Positions 42,665 to 51,010 of a stretch of 64,000 nt of DNA are shown here, piece by piece. The first letter of the stretch is position 1, and each line of letters starts with the position of its first letter. This DNA comes from an uncultured beta proteobacterium (lineage in GTDB: Bacteria > Pseudomonadota > Gammaproteobacteria > Burkholderiales > SG8-41), in assembly GCA_903889565.1 (NCBI GenBank), contig CAISYC010000061.1, forward strand, positions 62,001-126,000. Direction: 5' to 3'. The translations under genes were made by a program, and so were the position numbers. Below the pieces are notes generated by a model, which searched no databases, was not told the DNA's origin, and worked only from the letters and a program-made list of their open reading frames with translations.

Positions 42665-43447
42665 TCAGCGCCCCTTGAACGCGGGCTTTGTCTTGTTGAT
42701 AAACGCATCGTAACCGATGCGATAGTCTTCGGTTTTGAAATAGTCGAAATTGGCGTCGATCTCGGCAGTAGTCAACGGTGCAGCCTGCGGCGTCAGCCGG
42801 CGGATGTATTGTTTGTGCCAGCGCGCCACCAGCGGCGCGCCGTCGGCAATGCGCCGCGCGGTCGCGTAGGCTTCATCCACCGCCTTGTCGTCGGCCACAA
42901 CCCGCGTCAACAGCCCTTTGGCAAACGCTTCGTCGGCGCGCCACATGCGGCCCTCGAGCAGAATCTCCGCAGCCACCGCGCGACCCGCCACCGCAATCAA
43001 GCCGGCGAGTTCGTCATACGCCAGCGCAAAACCAAGCTTGTTGATCGGCACGCCGAGCCGCGCGGATTCACCCGCAATCCTGAGATCGCAGCAGCACGAC
43101 AACTCCAGCCCGCCACCGGCACAGGCGCCCTTGATCAGCGCCACGGTCGGATGCCGGCATTCGCCGACCGCCTTCAACGCATTGGCCACGATTTCGAGAT
43201 GATAGGTCTTGCCCTGCTCGACGTTGTTACGCACCGCGGCGAATTCCGCAATATCCGCGCCCGCCGCAAACGCAGCGTCGCCGGCGCCACGCAACACGAT
43301 GCAGCGCAGGCCGTCGTCATCCGACAATTCGCGCATCACGCGCGCGAGTTCCTGCCACATCGCAACGGTCAGCGCGTTGAGCTTGGCGGGATTGTTGATG
43401 GCGACGGTGGCGATTACACCGTCGCGCCTGACATCGATCGAGGACAA
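42665..43447 (-). CDS. Crotonase-fold enzyme (enoyl-CoA hydratase/isomerase superfamily), second catalytic Glu missing
   Basis: 260 residues, standard length. Oxyanion-hole strand A-F-A-A-G-A-D-I-A-E-F and G-A-C-A-G-G-G-L-E-L carry the first Glu (115). At the usual second Glu, the crotonase G-x-P-E-I block is replaced by G-V-P-I-N-K, so hydratase activity is doubtful and hydrolase, isomerase or decarboxylase chemistry is possible. It begins with TTG (no ATG or GTG is available before a stop). A close relative with the same change is at 59524-60303. It precedes a CaiB-type CoA-transferase. Confidence 0.88.
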   Translation of the reverse strand: MSSIDVRRDGVIATVAINNPAKLNALTVAMWQELARVMRELSDDDGLRCIVLRGAGDAAFAAGADIAEFAAVRNNVEQGKTYHLEIVANALKAVGECRHPTVALIKGACAGGGLELSCCCDLRIAGESARLGVPINKLGFALAYDELAGLIAVAGRAVAAEILLEGRMWRADEAFAKGLLTRVVADDKAVDEAYATARRIADGAPLVARWHKQYIRRLTPQAAPLTTAEIDANFDYFKTEDYRIGYDAFINKTKPAFKGR

Positions 43448-43500
43448 GGCAGTTACCGTAAAAACTCCATTTTAGCGTGTGCGGGCGACCGTTTACGCCG

Positions 43501-43833
43501 TCAGCCAAATACGCCGCGCAGTTCATTCAATATCGCCAGCGACGCTGCCCCCGTCCCCACCGCGATGAACACGTTGCCGCGCAGCCCGCGGTAAATCGCC
43601 AGTCCGATCAGGCAGGCCAGCATGCGGTGCCAGAACAGACTGGCTGCGAGCGGGCCGCCGGGCATGACAATGAGGCGCATGACGAGGCCGGCGATCATGG
43701 CGTAGGCAACACAGCTGATCCAGCGGAAAACATCGCTGTCGGGCTCGAGGCGGCCGCCCAGTAACACGCCGAGCCCGCGCCAGACATAGCTGCCGAGCGA
43801 GCACAGGATCATCAGCATCCACAGTTCAGACAC
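43501..43833 (-). CDS. azlD: AzlD-family branched-chain amino acid export subunit
   Basis: 110 residues with three or four hydrophobic helices. The S-Y-V-W-R-G-L-G segment and the R-x-x-G-N-V-F-I-A-V-G-T-G-A-A motif are typical of AzlD. GTG 43833 is supported by a GGGG stretch upstream and an overlap with the AzlC stop (8 bases). AzlC and AzlD together export branched-chain amino acids or analogues. The large subunit gene lies immediately upstream on the same strand. Confidence 0.85.
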   Translation of the reverse strand: MSELWMLMILCSLGSYVWRGLGVLLGGRLEPDSDVFRWISCVAYAMIAGLVMRLIVMPGGPLAASLFWHRMLACLIGLAIYRGLRGNVFIAVGTGAASLAILNELRGVFG

Positions 43834-44530
43834 GCCGTGCCCCGCAAATTTTATTGATTGCAAAAGCGAGCGTGCCGCCGACCACGCCGGCGAAGATCAC
43901 GCTCCATTCGGGCGTCAGCAGATGAAACAGCGGGCCGGCGACGGCGCCGCAGCCGAGCGCAAGCGCGCCCATGCGGTCGCGCACTTCGCCGGCAAGCAGC
44001 ACAAAAAAATTGATCGGCGTGAGAAAGATAAGCCCGAGTTGCACCGCCGGCGGAATCGAGGCGGCGGCATAGTAGCCGAGCGCGACGAAAATCGCGCCGA
44101 CCACGATGCAATTAAGCGAGAAGCCGATGAAATAGGCAATGCGCTCCACTGCCGGCATCTTTTGCAGGCGCGGCATGCACACGACCCACGAGGTCATGGC
44201 GATGAAGTGGGCAGTGACGTAATACAGCCAGCGCGGATGTCCGGGGGCGCGCATCACCGGCATGATGGTGATGCTCATCGGCAGAAAACGCACATTGGTC
44301 AGCATCACCGCCAGCAGCACGGCGACCCACGGCGCGCCGACCATCCACATATCGACCATGACGAGCTGGCCGGGCAGCGCCCAGACCGTGAAAGTCGAGA
44401 CGACCAGCGCCCACACCGACACCGCGGTGGCGCTGGCAAAGGCGCCGAGGCCGAGATAGTTCGCAGCGATGACCGCGATCGGCGCGCCCATCGATTCGCG
44501 CGCGCCGCGCCAGAATGCTGCAGATTGCAT
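43826..44530 (-). CDS. azlC: AzlC-family branched-chain amino acid export subunit
   Basis: About 234 residues with six to eight hydrophobic segments. The family is recognised by the G-A-R-E-S-M-G start and the central M-L-T-N-V-R-F-L-P-M-S stretch. It is the large subunit of the AzlCD exporter at the inner membrane. ATG 44530 is preferred; TTG 44536 is also in frame. No regulator is evident. Confidence 0.87.
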   Translation of the reverse strand: MQSAAFWRGARESMGAPIAVIAANYLGLGAFASATAVSVWALVVSTFTVWALPGQLVMVDMWMVGAPWVAVLLAVMLTNVRFLPMSITIMPVMRAPGHPRWLYYVTAHFIAMTSWVVCMPRLQKMPAVERIAYFIGFSLNCIVVGAIFVALGYYAAASIPPAVQLGLIFLTPINFFVLLAGEVRDRMGALALGCGAVAGPLFHLLTPEWSVIFAGVVGGTLAFAINKICGARRV

Positions 44531-44614
44531 GCTCAAGCTTCAGCAGCCCCGAAGGCAATAGCTGTAAAGCTGCCACTGCAGGAATATGGAGACTACGCTA
44601 CCCCCCATCCCTGC

Positions 44615-44637
44615 CTTCCCCCTCAAGGGGGGAAGGA
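44615..44637. repeat. C/G-rich palindrome, REP-like
   Basis: CCTTCCCCC (44615-44623) pairs with GGGGGAAGG (44629-44637) around TCAAG. It lies between the end of the SMP-30 gene and the azlC gene, both on the minus strand, and resembles the C/T-rich element at 39881-39918. The rest of the 44531-44698 spacer shows nothing else. Confidence 0.5.
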
Positions 44638-44698
44638 GAGAGACCGCAGTGTGCAGTGCGCGCACCCTGCAAAGGCTTTGCACGGTGCGCTTGCCCGC

Positions 44699-45625
44699 TT
44701 ACTGGTGCGCGAACAGCTTCTTGCCAGCGACCGGCAACTTGGCGACGAGGATGTCGCCCGACAGCGATTCGGTGATGTAGAGCGTTTTCAGATCCGGACC
44801 GCCGGCAGCAATGTTGGCGAGGTGATGATGCTTGTGATCCGGCGAATGAATCAGATGCGTCGGCAGCATGTTGCTGTCGAAACGCCACACGCCCACACCC
44901 AGCTGGCACACCAGCAAGCCGTTTTCCGAATCCATCTCGATGCCGTCCGGACCGCCGACACCGCCCGACAACTGGATCGCGACACCAGTTTTCGAGATAT
45001 TGCCGTCGGCCATGATCGGCAGGCGCCAGATCTGCTGCGAGCGCGTCACGCCGACATAGCAATGCTTGTCGGTGGTAGAGAGCGTGATGCCGTTCGGGCT
45101 CGGCACGTTGTCGCACAAGCGATCGAGACGGCCGCTCATCGAGAAACGGAACACGCGACCCGAAGGGTCGGCAATGCCGGTCTGCCCCTGATCGGTGAAA
45201 TAGAGGTCGCCATTGGCGGCGAAGTGCAGGTCGTTCAAGCCCTTGAAGCCTTCGCTGAAGGCGGTGCGCAGTATCGTTTCGATCTTGCCGGTCTTGGGGT
45301 CGAGCTGGAGCAGGCCTTCCTTGTAATCGCAGATGAAAATGCGGCCGTCCTTGTGGATCTTGAGGCCGTTGGGCCAGCCGTCATATTGCGTGACGAGTTC
45401 CCAGTCTTTTTTCGGCGTAATGCGGAAAATGCGGCCAAACGGTATATCGACGAACCACAGATTACCCTCGCGATCGAACGACGGGCCTTCCAGAAAACAC
45501 TCGACTTCGGCGCCCTGGCGGTTGGGGTCGGACCAGGCAGTGCGCTGCTTCTTGCGAAACTTCGCCGGCATCGACATGAAAACTTCGGTCTGGATGAGCT
45601 CGAGCTTCTGGAACGGGTTGAACAT
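44699..45625 (-). CDS. SMP-30/gluconolactonase-family beta-propeller protein
   Basis: 308 residues. It has the recurring propeller segments E-G-P-S-F-D-R-E-G-N-L-W-F-V-D, P-N-G-L-K, L-N-D-L-H-F-A-A-N-G-D-L-Y-F-T-D and P-N-G-I-T-L-S. Glu in the first motif, Asn in N-D-L and the P-N-G Asn are expected metal ligands. There is no clear signal peptide. The ATG has an AGAGGAT site. It would hydrolyse a lactone of a sugar acid or a similar compound. Its divergent neighbour is a Bug receptor, so an imported sugar acid is a sensible substrate, by inference. Confidence 0.85.
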   Translation of the reverse strand: MFNPFQKLELIQTEVFMSMPAKFRKKQRTAWSDPNRQGAEVECFLEGPSFDREGNLWFVDIPFGRIFRITPKKDWELVTQYDGWPNGLKIHKDGRIFICDYKEGLLQLDPKTGKIETILRTAFSEGFKGLNDLHFAANGDLYFTDQGQTGIADPSGRVFRFSMSGRLDRLCDNVPSPNGITLSTTDKHCYVGVTRSQQIWRLPIMADGNISKTGVAIQLSGGVGGPDGIEMDSENGLLVCQLGVGVWRFDSNMLPTHLIHSPDHKHHHLANIAAGGPDLKTLYITESLSGDILVAKLPVAGKKLFAHQ

Positions 45626-45725
45626 TTTTTATCCTCTGATATACCGCGACCGCGGGCCGCCTGCTGAAAAAATCGAGGGCGCGCATGACAGCGCCCTGCA
45701 TGATGATTTTACCGCAGGCGGAAAG

Positions 45726-45754
45726 TTGACACCGCCCGGCGGCGAGGTTACGGT
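45726..45754 (+). promoter_or_regulatory. Candidate sigma-70 promoter for the Bug receptor/enolase genes
   Basis: A perfect TTGACA is at 45726-45731 with a 17-base spacer to TACGGT (three of six). The start codon of the receptor is about 60 bases downstream. Confidence 0.4.
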
Positions 45755-45817
45755 GTGCGCCCCGAAACCGTAGAACACGCGGGTGCGCCGCCGGCGCGCC
45801 GTCGCCGGAGGATATTC

Positions 45818-46771
45818 ATGAAACGAATTCTGCTGATCGCCCTGCTGGCCGCTGCCGCGGCCTCGGCGCAGGACTTTCCGTCTCGCGCCATCACGCTGAT
45901 CGTACCCAACCCGCCGGGCGGCATGAACCAGATTCACGCGCAGCCGCTGGGTGCCATCATCGAGAAGCTCTACAAGCAACCCGCTCCGGTCATCAACAAG
46001 CCGGGCGCCACCGCAGCAGCCGGCACCGCCTTTGTCGCCAATTCGGCGCCGGACGGCTACAACGTGCTGGTCACCACGCCGAATATTTACCTCGCCATCG
46101 AAAAAGACAAATTGTTCGGCATCGATTCGCCATACAAACTGGAACAGCTGGCGCCGATCGCCCTGCTGTCCGCCGACCCTCTGGCATTGTCGGTGCAAGT
46201 CGAGAATCCGGTGAAATCGGTAAAGGAATTCGTCGCCGCCGCCAAGGCGAAAAACGGCGAACTCGTGTTCTCCTCGTCGGGCCTTTACAGCATCACGCAT
46301 ATTCCAATGCAAATGATCCTCGATGCCAGCGGCATCAAGATGCGCCACCTGCCGACCACCGGGGGCGGGCCCGCCGTGACCCAGTTGCTGGGCGGTCACG
46401 TTTACACCACGACGCAGGGTGTTGCCACCGTATATCCCTATGTGCACGGCGGCAAGATCAAGGTGCTGGCGGTGACGAGCGCCAAACGCTCGGCGCTGAT
46501 GGCCGACGTGCCGACGCTGAAAGAATCCGGCCTCGATGTCGAGGCCTATCTGTGGGTGGGTCTCTTTACCAATGCAGCGACGCCGGAGCCATCGATGTCG
46601 AAGCTGCGCGAAGTGGTGCGCAAATCCGTCGCCGACCCGGCATTCCACGATGCCATGACCAAGGTGCAGGTCGCGATCGATTATCGCGACGCGCCGGAAT
46701 TCAGAAAATTCTTCGACGCCGATTACAAACGCCTCGGACCGGTCGTGAAGACGATCGGCCGCATCGAATAA
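45818..46771 (+). CDS. Bug-family periplasmic tricarboxylate/carboxylate-binding receptor
   Basis: 317 residues. The signal peptide ends near A-S-A-Q, the mature domain opens F-P-S-R-A-I-T-L-I-V-P-N-P-P-G-G (the Bug motif), and a later D-G-Y-N-V-L-V and V-T-S-A-K-R-S complete it. The CGGAGGAT ribosome site supports ATG 45818. Bug proteins bind carboxylates or aromatic acids. Most, as here, have no TctAB next to them and may share permeases or act in sensing. The next gene encodes an enolase-superfamily enzyme. Confidence 0.9.
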   Translation: MKRILLIALLAAAAASAQDFPSRAITLIVPNPPGGMNQIHAQPLGAIIEKLYKQPAPVINKPGATAAAGTAFVANSAPDGYNVLVTTPNIYLAIEKDKLFGIDSPYKLEQLAPIALLSADPLALSVQVENPVKSVKEFVAAAKAKNGELVFSSSGLYSITHIPMQMILDASGIKMRHLPTTGGGPAVTQLLGGHVYTTTQGVATVYPYVHGGKIKVLAVTSAKRSALMADVPTLKESGLDVEAYLWVGLFTNAATPEPSMSKLREVVRKSVADPAFHDAMTKVQVAIDYRDAPEFRKFFDADYKRLGPVVKTIGRIE

Positions 46772-46799
46772 CTTCCTCACACCGCGCGGACGACGTGCC

Positions 46800-47945
46800 A
46801 TGAACATGCCCGAAACCCCGGCGGCGCCCGCCGGCACCAAAACCCTGATCCGCCGCATCGAGCCGATCGCGGTCAGCCTGCCGATGATCAAGCCGATGAA
46901 AATGGCCGGCGTATTGATCAAGGCGGCAGACAACGTGCTCGTCCGTGTCGAACTCGCCGGCGGCGAAATCGGCTGGGGCGAGGCCGCCTCGGCGCATTCG
47001 ATGACCGGCGAAACGGTCGAGAGCATGATGGCGGCGATCCGCCACATGGCGCCGACACTGCTCGAGATGGACGGCGCCGATATTGAAGCGGTGAGCGCGC
47101 GCATGGACCAGCTCATGTACTACAACCAGTCGGCGAAGTCGGCAGTTGAAATGGCGCTGCACGATGCGCTGGGCAAGTCGCTGAACAAACCGGTTTACGA
47201 GTTGCTCGGCGGCAAGCAGCGTTCGCGCGTGCCCGTGTTGTGGCTGCTCGGCACCGGCAGCATCGAAGGCGATATCGCCGAGGCCCTGTCCAAGAAGGCC
47301 GCCGGCTTCGTTGCCTACAAGGTCAAGGTCGGCGTCGGCGATGCAGCGGACGACGCGTTGCGCACGCGCGAGGTCTGCGCAGCCCTCGGCCAGGGCCTGC
47401 TGATTTCGGCGGACGCGAACCAGGGCTACAGCCTGGAGCGGGCGCTCGCCTATGTAAAAGCGGTTGATGGCGCGGGGCTCGATTTTTTCGAGCAGCCGAT
47501 TTCGGGTCACGACATCGACGGCATGGCCACACTCGCCGCCGCCACCCGCATTCCAATCGGCTTTGACGAAGGCATGCACGGCATGGAAGACCTGCTGCTG
47601 CATCACGAACGCAAAGCCGCGCGCGGTTGCAGCCTGAAGACGATCAAGCTCGGCGGACTCAAGGGCGTCATGCGTGCGGCCGGGTTGTGCCACCAGCTCG
47701 GCATGCAGGTGAACCTCGCCTGCAAGGTCGCCGAATCGGGTATCGCCGCCGCATCATTAATGCATCTGGCCGCCGCGGTCCCCGAGGTCGCCTGGGGTGT
47801 GAGCATTTCGAACCAGTACCTCGCCGACGACATCGTGCGCGCGACGGTCAAGGTGGTGGACGGTCACGCCGAAGTGCCGGCGGGAACAGGACTCGGCGTC
47901 GAAGTTGACGAAGCAAAAGTACGCCGCTTCGAACGGAAAATTTGA
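46800..47945 (+). CDS. Enolase-superfamily enzyme, mandelate racemase/muconate lactonizing type
   Basis: 381 residues. The barrel shows K-V-K at 174-176, D-A-N-Q-G (Asp205), F-E-Q-P (Glu231), F-D-E (Asp256/Glu257) and a C-terminal S-L-K-T-I-K (Lys283 or 280). That is the K-x-K plus second-Lys layout of the muconate-lactonizing subgroup. It would act on a carboxylate by proton abstraction, as racemase, epimerase, cycloisomerase or dehydratase. The neighbouring SMP-30, TRAP and hydroxyacid dehydrogenase genes suggest sugar or hydroxy acid catabolism. The substrate is unknown. Confidence 0.88.
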   Translation: MNMPETPAAPAGTKTLIRRIEPIAVSLPMIKPMKMAGVLIKAADNVLVRVELAGGEIGWGEAASAHSMTGETVESMMAAIRHMAPTLLEMDGADIEAVSARMDQLMYYNQSAKSAVEMALHDALGKSLNKPVYELLGGKQRSRVPVLWLLGTGSIEGDIAEALSKKAAGFVAYKVKVGVGDAADDALRTREVCAALGQGLLISADANQGYSLERALAYVKAVDGAGLDFFEQPISGHDIDGMATLAAATRIPIGFDEGMHGMEDLLLHHERKAARGCSLKTIKLGGLKGVMRAAGLCHQLGMQVNLACKVAESGIAAASLMHLAAAVPEVAWGVSISNQYLADDIVRATVKVVDGHAEVPAGTGLGVEVDEAKVRRFERKI

Positions 47946-48076
47946 TCCGCGGCAAAGTCGCAATCTATCGCCGAAACAGGAAGACCTGGCCTAGAATAGC
48001 CGCTCTGACTGCGAAAAACGAGCGTTCCAACGCCAAGCGAAAGTAGAGAAGAATCTTTACACAGGAGGAATTCGCC

Positions 48077-49102
48077 ATGACAATTTCCCGCCGCAAAATT
48101 CTGCAAGGCATCGCTTCAGCGCCCGCGCTGATGCTGGCTTCGCGACTGGGTCACGCCGCCGAAGCGAAGACGCTCAAGATCTCGCATCAATTTCCGGGCG
48201 GCACTGCGGACAAAGGCGATTTTCGCGACCGCCTAACGCGTAAATTCGCCGCCGAGGTCGAGAAACGCACCAACGGCTCGCTCAAGTTCGAGTTCTATCC
48301 CGGCTCGTCGCTGATGAAAACCGTGGCGCAGTTTTCGGCGCTGCGCAAGGGCGCGCTCGACATGACCCTGTACCCGCTCGCTTATGCGGGCGGCGAGGTG
48401 CAGGAACTCAACATCGGGCTCATGCCCTGCATGGTGACGTCGTACGAACAGGGCTTTGCCTGGAAAAAAGCCGAGATCGGGCGCGAGCTCACCAAGCTGC
48501 TTGAAGCCAAGGGCGTCAAGATCGTGACGTGGATCTGGCAGGCCGGCGGCACCGCTTCGCGCGTCAGTCCCATCGTCGCGCCCGATGACGTCAAGGGTTT
48601 GAAAATCCGCGGCGGCAGCCGCGAGATGGATTTGATGCTGAAAGCCGCCGGCGGCATTATTTCAAGCGTGCCGTCGAACGAGATTTATCCGGCGATGCAG
48701 ACCGGGTCGCTCGACGCCGCAGTCACCTCGTCAACCAGCCTGATCTCGTTCCGGCTCGAGGAAATTTCCAAGGCGCTGACATCGGGGCGCGGCAAAAGCT
48801 TCTGGTACATGTTCGAGCCCTTGTTGATGTCGAAGGACATCTTCGATGCGCTGACGCCGGCCCAGCAGAAAGCGATCAGCGACGTCGGCACCGAGCTTGA
48901 AAGCTTTGCCACCGCGTCGGCCAAGGAAGACGACGAAGCGGTGGTCGCCGTCTACAAAAAAGTCGGCGCCAAGGTCTCCGACATGGACGACGTGGTGGTC
49001 AATCGCTGGCGCAAGATCGCGGAGGAAGCGGCGTGGACGGATTTTTCCAAACGCAGCGCCGAATGTGAGCGCTTTCTTAAAATGGCGAAAGCGGTTGCGT
49101 GA
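48077..49102 (+). CDS. TRAP transporter solute-binding protein (DctP family)
   Basis: 341 residues. The N-terminus carries a twin-arginine-like S-R-R-K-I-L-Q followed by a hydrophobic stretch and A-A-E-A, so Tat export is likely. The R-G-G-S-R-E-M-D motif with the conserved Arg, and P-S-N-E-I-Y-P-A-M-Q, are typical DctP ligand-site features. It binds an organic acid in the periplasm. A TACACAGGAGGAA site precedes ATG 48077. The stop overlaps the DctQ gene by 4 bases (GTGA). The 130-base spacer upstream holds only a weak TAGAAT box. Confidence 0.92.
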   Translation: MTISRRKILQGIASAPALMLASRLGHAAEAKTLKISHQFPGGTADKGDFRDRLTRKFAAEVEKRTNGSLKFEFYPGSSLMKTVAQFSALRKGALDMTLYPLAYAGGEVQELNIGLMPCMVTSYEQGFAWKKAEIGRELTKLLEAKGVKIVTWIWQAGGTASRVSPIVAPDDVKGLKIRGGSREMDLMLKAAGGIISSVPSNEIYPAMQTGSLDAAVTSSTSLISFRLEEISKALTSGRGKSFWYMFEPLLMSKDIFDALTPAQQKAISDVGTELESFATASAKEDDEAVVAVYKKVGAKVSDMDDVVVNRWRKIAEEAAWTDFSKRSAECERFLKMAKAVA

Positions 49103-49644
49103 TCGCAGCGCACGAGTCCCCGCCGGCTGATTCGCGGCAGCCGCGCGGAGCTATGCGCTGCGCCAGCGCGTGGCTCAGAAAAATCAATCAAATCGCGGCC
49201 GCGCTCGGCGCGCTCGCCGTCGGCGCCGCCGCCTGCGTATTGACCTGGGAAGCGACCGCCCGCTATCTGTTCAAGATACCGAGCGACTGGCAGGACGAAG
49301 TGTCGATTTTTTTGCTGGTCGGCGCGACTTTTCTGGCCGCAGGCTGGGTGCAGCAGTGGCGCGGTCACGTCGGCATACAGGCGTTAAGCGCGGTGCTGCC
49401 ACCGGCCGCGGACCGCATCCGGCGCATCGCCAGCGATGTCGTCACGCTGTTTTTTTGCGCATTCTTCTGCTGGAAAAGCTGGGCGCTGCTGATTGAAGCG
49501 GTGAAGGACGGGCAGATATCCGGCTCGGCGTTCGGCGCACCGTTGTGGATTCCCTATGGCTGCATGTCGCTCGGCATGACCCTGCTGGTGCTCGTGCTGG
49601 TCGAACAGGTGCTGACCCGGCAGGCGCTGAAGGACGGCGAGTAA
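49099..49644 (+). CDS. TRAP transporter small permease (DctQ family)
   Basis: 181 residues with four hydrophobic segments. The central W-E-A-T-A-R-Y-L-F-K-I-P-S-D-W-Q-D-E-V segment is the DctQ family signature. GTG 49099 overlaps the DctP stop; ATG 49153 would give a shorter N-terminus without the polar leader. The subunit holds the DctM permease. Its own role is structural. Confidence 0.9.
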   Translation: MIAAHESPPADSRQPRGAMRCASAWLRKINQIAAALGALAVGAAACVLTWEATARYLFKIPSDWQDEVSIFLLVGATFLAAGWVQQWRGHVGIQALSAVLPPAADRIRRIASDVVTLFFCAFFCWKSWALLIEAVKDGQISGSAFGAPLWIPYGCMSLGMTLLVLVLVEQVLTRQALKDGE

Positions 49645-49645
49645 A

Positions 49646-51004
49646 GTGACCACGCTGCAACTCGGCCTGCTCTACGGCGGCACGACCCTGCTGTTCCTGT
49701 TTTCCGGCATGCCGATCGCGTTCGCACTCGGCACGGTGGCGACGCTCTTCATGCTCGGCTTCATGCCGCATGCTTCGCTCGATACGATTGCGCAAAACGT
49801 CTACGAGGAAATGGCCAGCATCACGCTGCTGACCATTCCGCTGTTCATCCTCAAGGGCGCGGCGATCGGCAAATCGCGCGCGGGTCGCGACTTGTATTCG
49901 GCTCTGCATATCTGGCTGCACAAGGTTCCCGGCGGACTCGGCATCGCCGTGACGCTCGCCTGCGGACTGTTCGCGGCGATGGCGGGTTCAAGCGCGGCAA
50001 CCTGCTCGGCCATCGGCAGCTCGGCGATACCCGAAATGCGCGCGCGCGGCTATTCCGCGCGCCTCGCCACCGGTCTGGTGGCTGCCGGCGGCACGCTCGG
50101 CATCCTGCTGCCGCCGTCGATTACGCTGATTTTGTACGCGGTGGCGGCCGAGCAATCGCTGGGGCGCCTGTTTCTCGCCGGCATCGGACCGGGCGTATTG
50201 CTGGTACTGCTGTTCTCGCTATACGGCATGTTCCGCTACAGGCTCGAGCACCGCCGCGCCCGCGCACATGCCGATGCGGGCGGCGCAAGTGCCCGCATAC
50301 TGCAGGTTGACCGTTATACGATGGCCGAACGCTTTGCCGCAATTCCGCGCGTGCTGCCGTTTCTGGTTCTGCTGATCGGCGTCATGCTCGCGCTCTATGG
50401 CGGCTTCGCCACGCCCTCGGAAACGGCCGGGCTCGGCGCGGTACTGGCGCTGGTGCTGATCGCCTTAGTCTACGGCGCGTGGCGGCTGTCCGATCTCAAG
50501 CCGATTTTCGTCAGCACGCTGTCGGAGGCAACCATGCTGATGATCATCATCGGCATGTCGCTGCTTTATTCCTACGTAATGAGTTACCTGCACATCAGCC
50601 AGAGTTCCGCCGAATGGATCGTCGGTCTGCAACTGTCGCGCTGGGTGCTGTTCTTTGCGGTGGCTGTGCTGGTGGTGATACTCGGATTTTTTCTGCCGCC
50701 GGTGAGCATCATCCTGATGACGGCGCCGATCATCCTGCCGCCGCTCAAGGCGGAGGGCTTCGATCTGATCTGGTTCGGCGTGGTCATGTCGGTGATCATG
50801 GAGATGGGACTCATCCATCCGCCGGTCGGACTCAATATTTTCGTGATCAATAAAATCGCGCCCGATATCAAGCTCGGCGACATCGTCTGGGGCACGCTGC
50901 CGTTCGTGTTTTTGATCATGATCGCGGTGCTGATCCTGTGCGTCGCGCCTGAAATCGCGACCTGGCTGCCCGATCACTTCATGGGCGAGGCGGTACGGCG
51001 CTGA
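49646..51004 (+). CDS. TRAP transporter large permease (DctM family)
   Basis: 452 residues with about twelve to thirteen hydrophobic segments. DctM markers include F-S-G-M-P-I-A-F-A-L, G-S-S-A-A-T-C-S-A-I-G-S-S-A-I-P-E-M and L-L-P-P-S-I-T-L-I-L-Y. G-L-I-H-P-P-V-G-L-N-I-F occurs near the end. It moves the acid delivered by DctP using a sodium or proton gradient. GTG 49646 follows the DctQ stop directly. A hydrophilic stretch of about thirty residues around 195-225 is somewhat long for the family. Confidence 0.93.
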   Translation: MTTLQLGLLYGGTTLLFLFSGMPIAFALGTVATLFMLGFMPHASLDTIAQNVYEEMASITLLTIPLFILKGAAIGKSRAGRDLYSALHIWLHKVPGGLGIAVTLACGLFAAMAGSSAATCSAIGSSAIPEMRARGYSARLATGLVAAGGTLGILLPPSITLILYAVAAEQSLGRLFLAGIGPGVLLVLLFSLYGMFRYRLEHRRARAHADAGGASARILQVDRYTMAERFAAIPRVLPFLVLLIGVMLALYGGFATPSETAGLGAVLALVLIALVYGAWRLSDLKPIFVSTLSEATMLMIIIGMSLLYSYVMSYLHISQSSAEWIVGLQLSRWVLFFAVAVLVVILGFFLPPVSIILMTAPIILPPLKAEGFDLIWFGVVMSVIMEMGLIHPPVGLNIFVINKIAPDIKLGDIVWGTLPFVFLIMIAVLILCVAPEIATWLPDHFMGEAVRR

Positions 51005-51010
51005 TCGCCG

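Noticed and set aside
43922-45667. 581-residue + strand open frame opposite azlC and SMP-30 genes
   Set aside because: Covers two genes with clear motifs on the other strand; its residues are rich in R, A, H and Q with no family signature.
45629-47116. 495-residue - strand open frame opposite the Bug receptor and part of the enolase-type gene
   Set aside because: Same argument: the + strand genes have signal peptide and active-site motifs; this frame has none.
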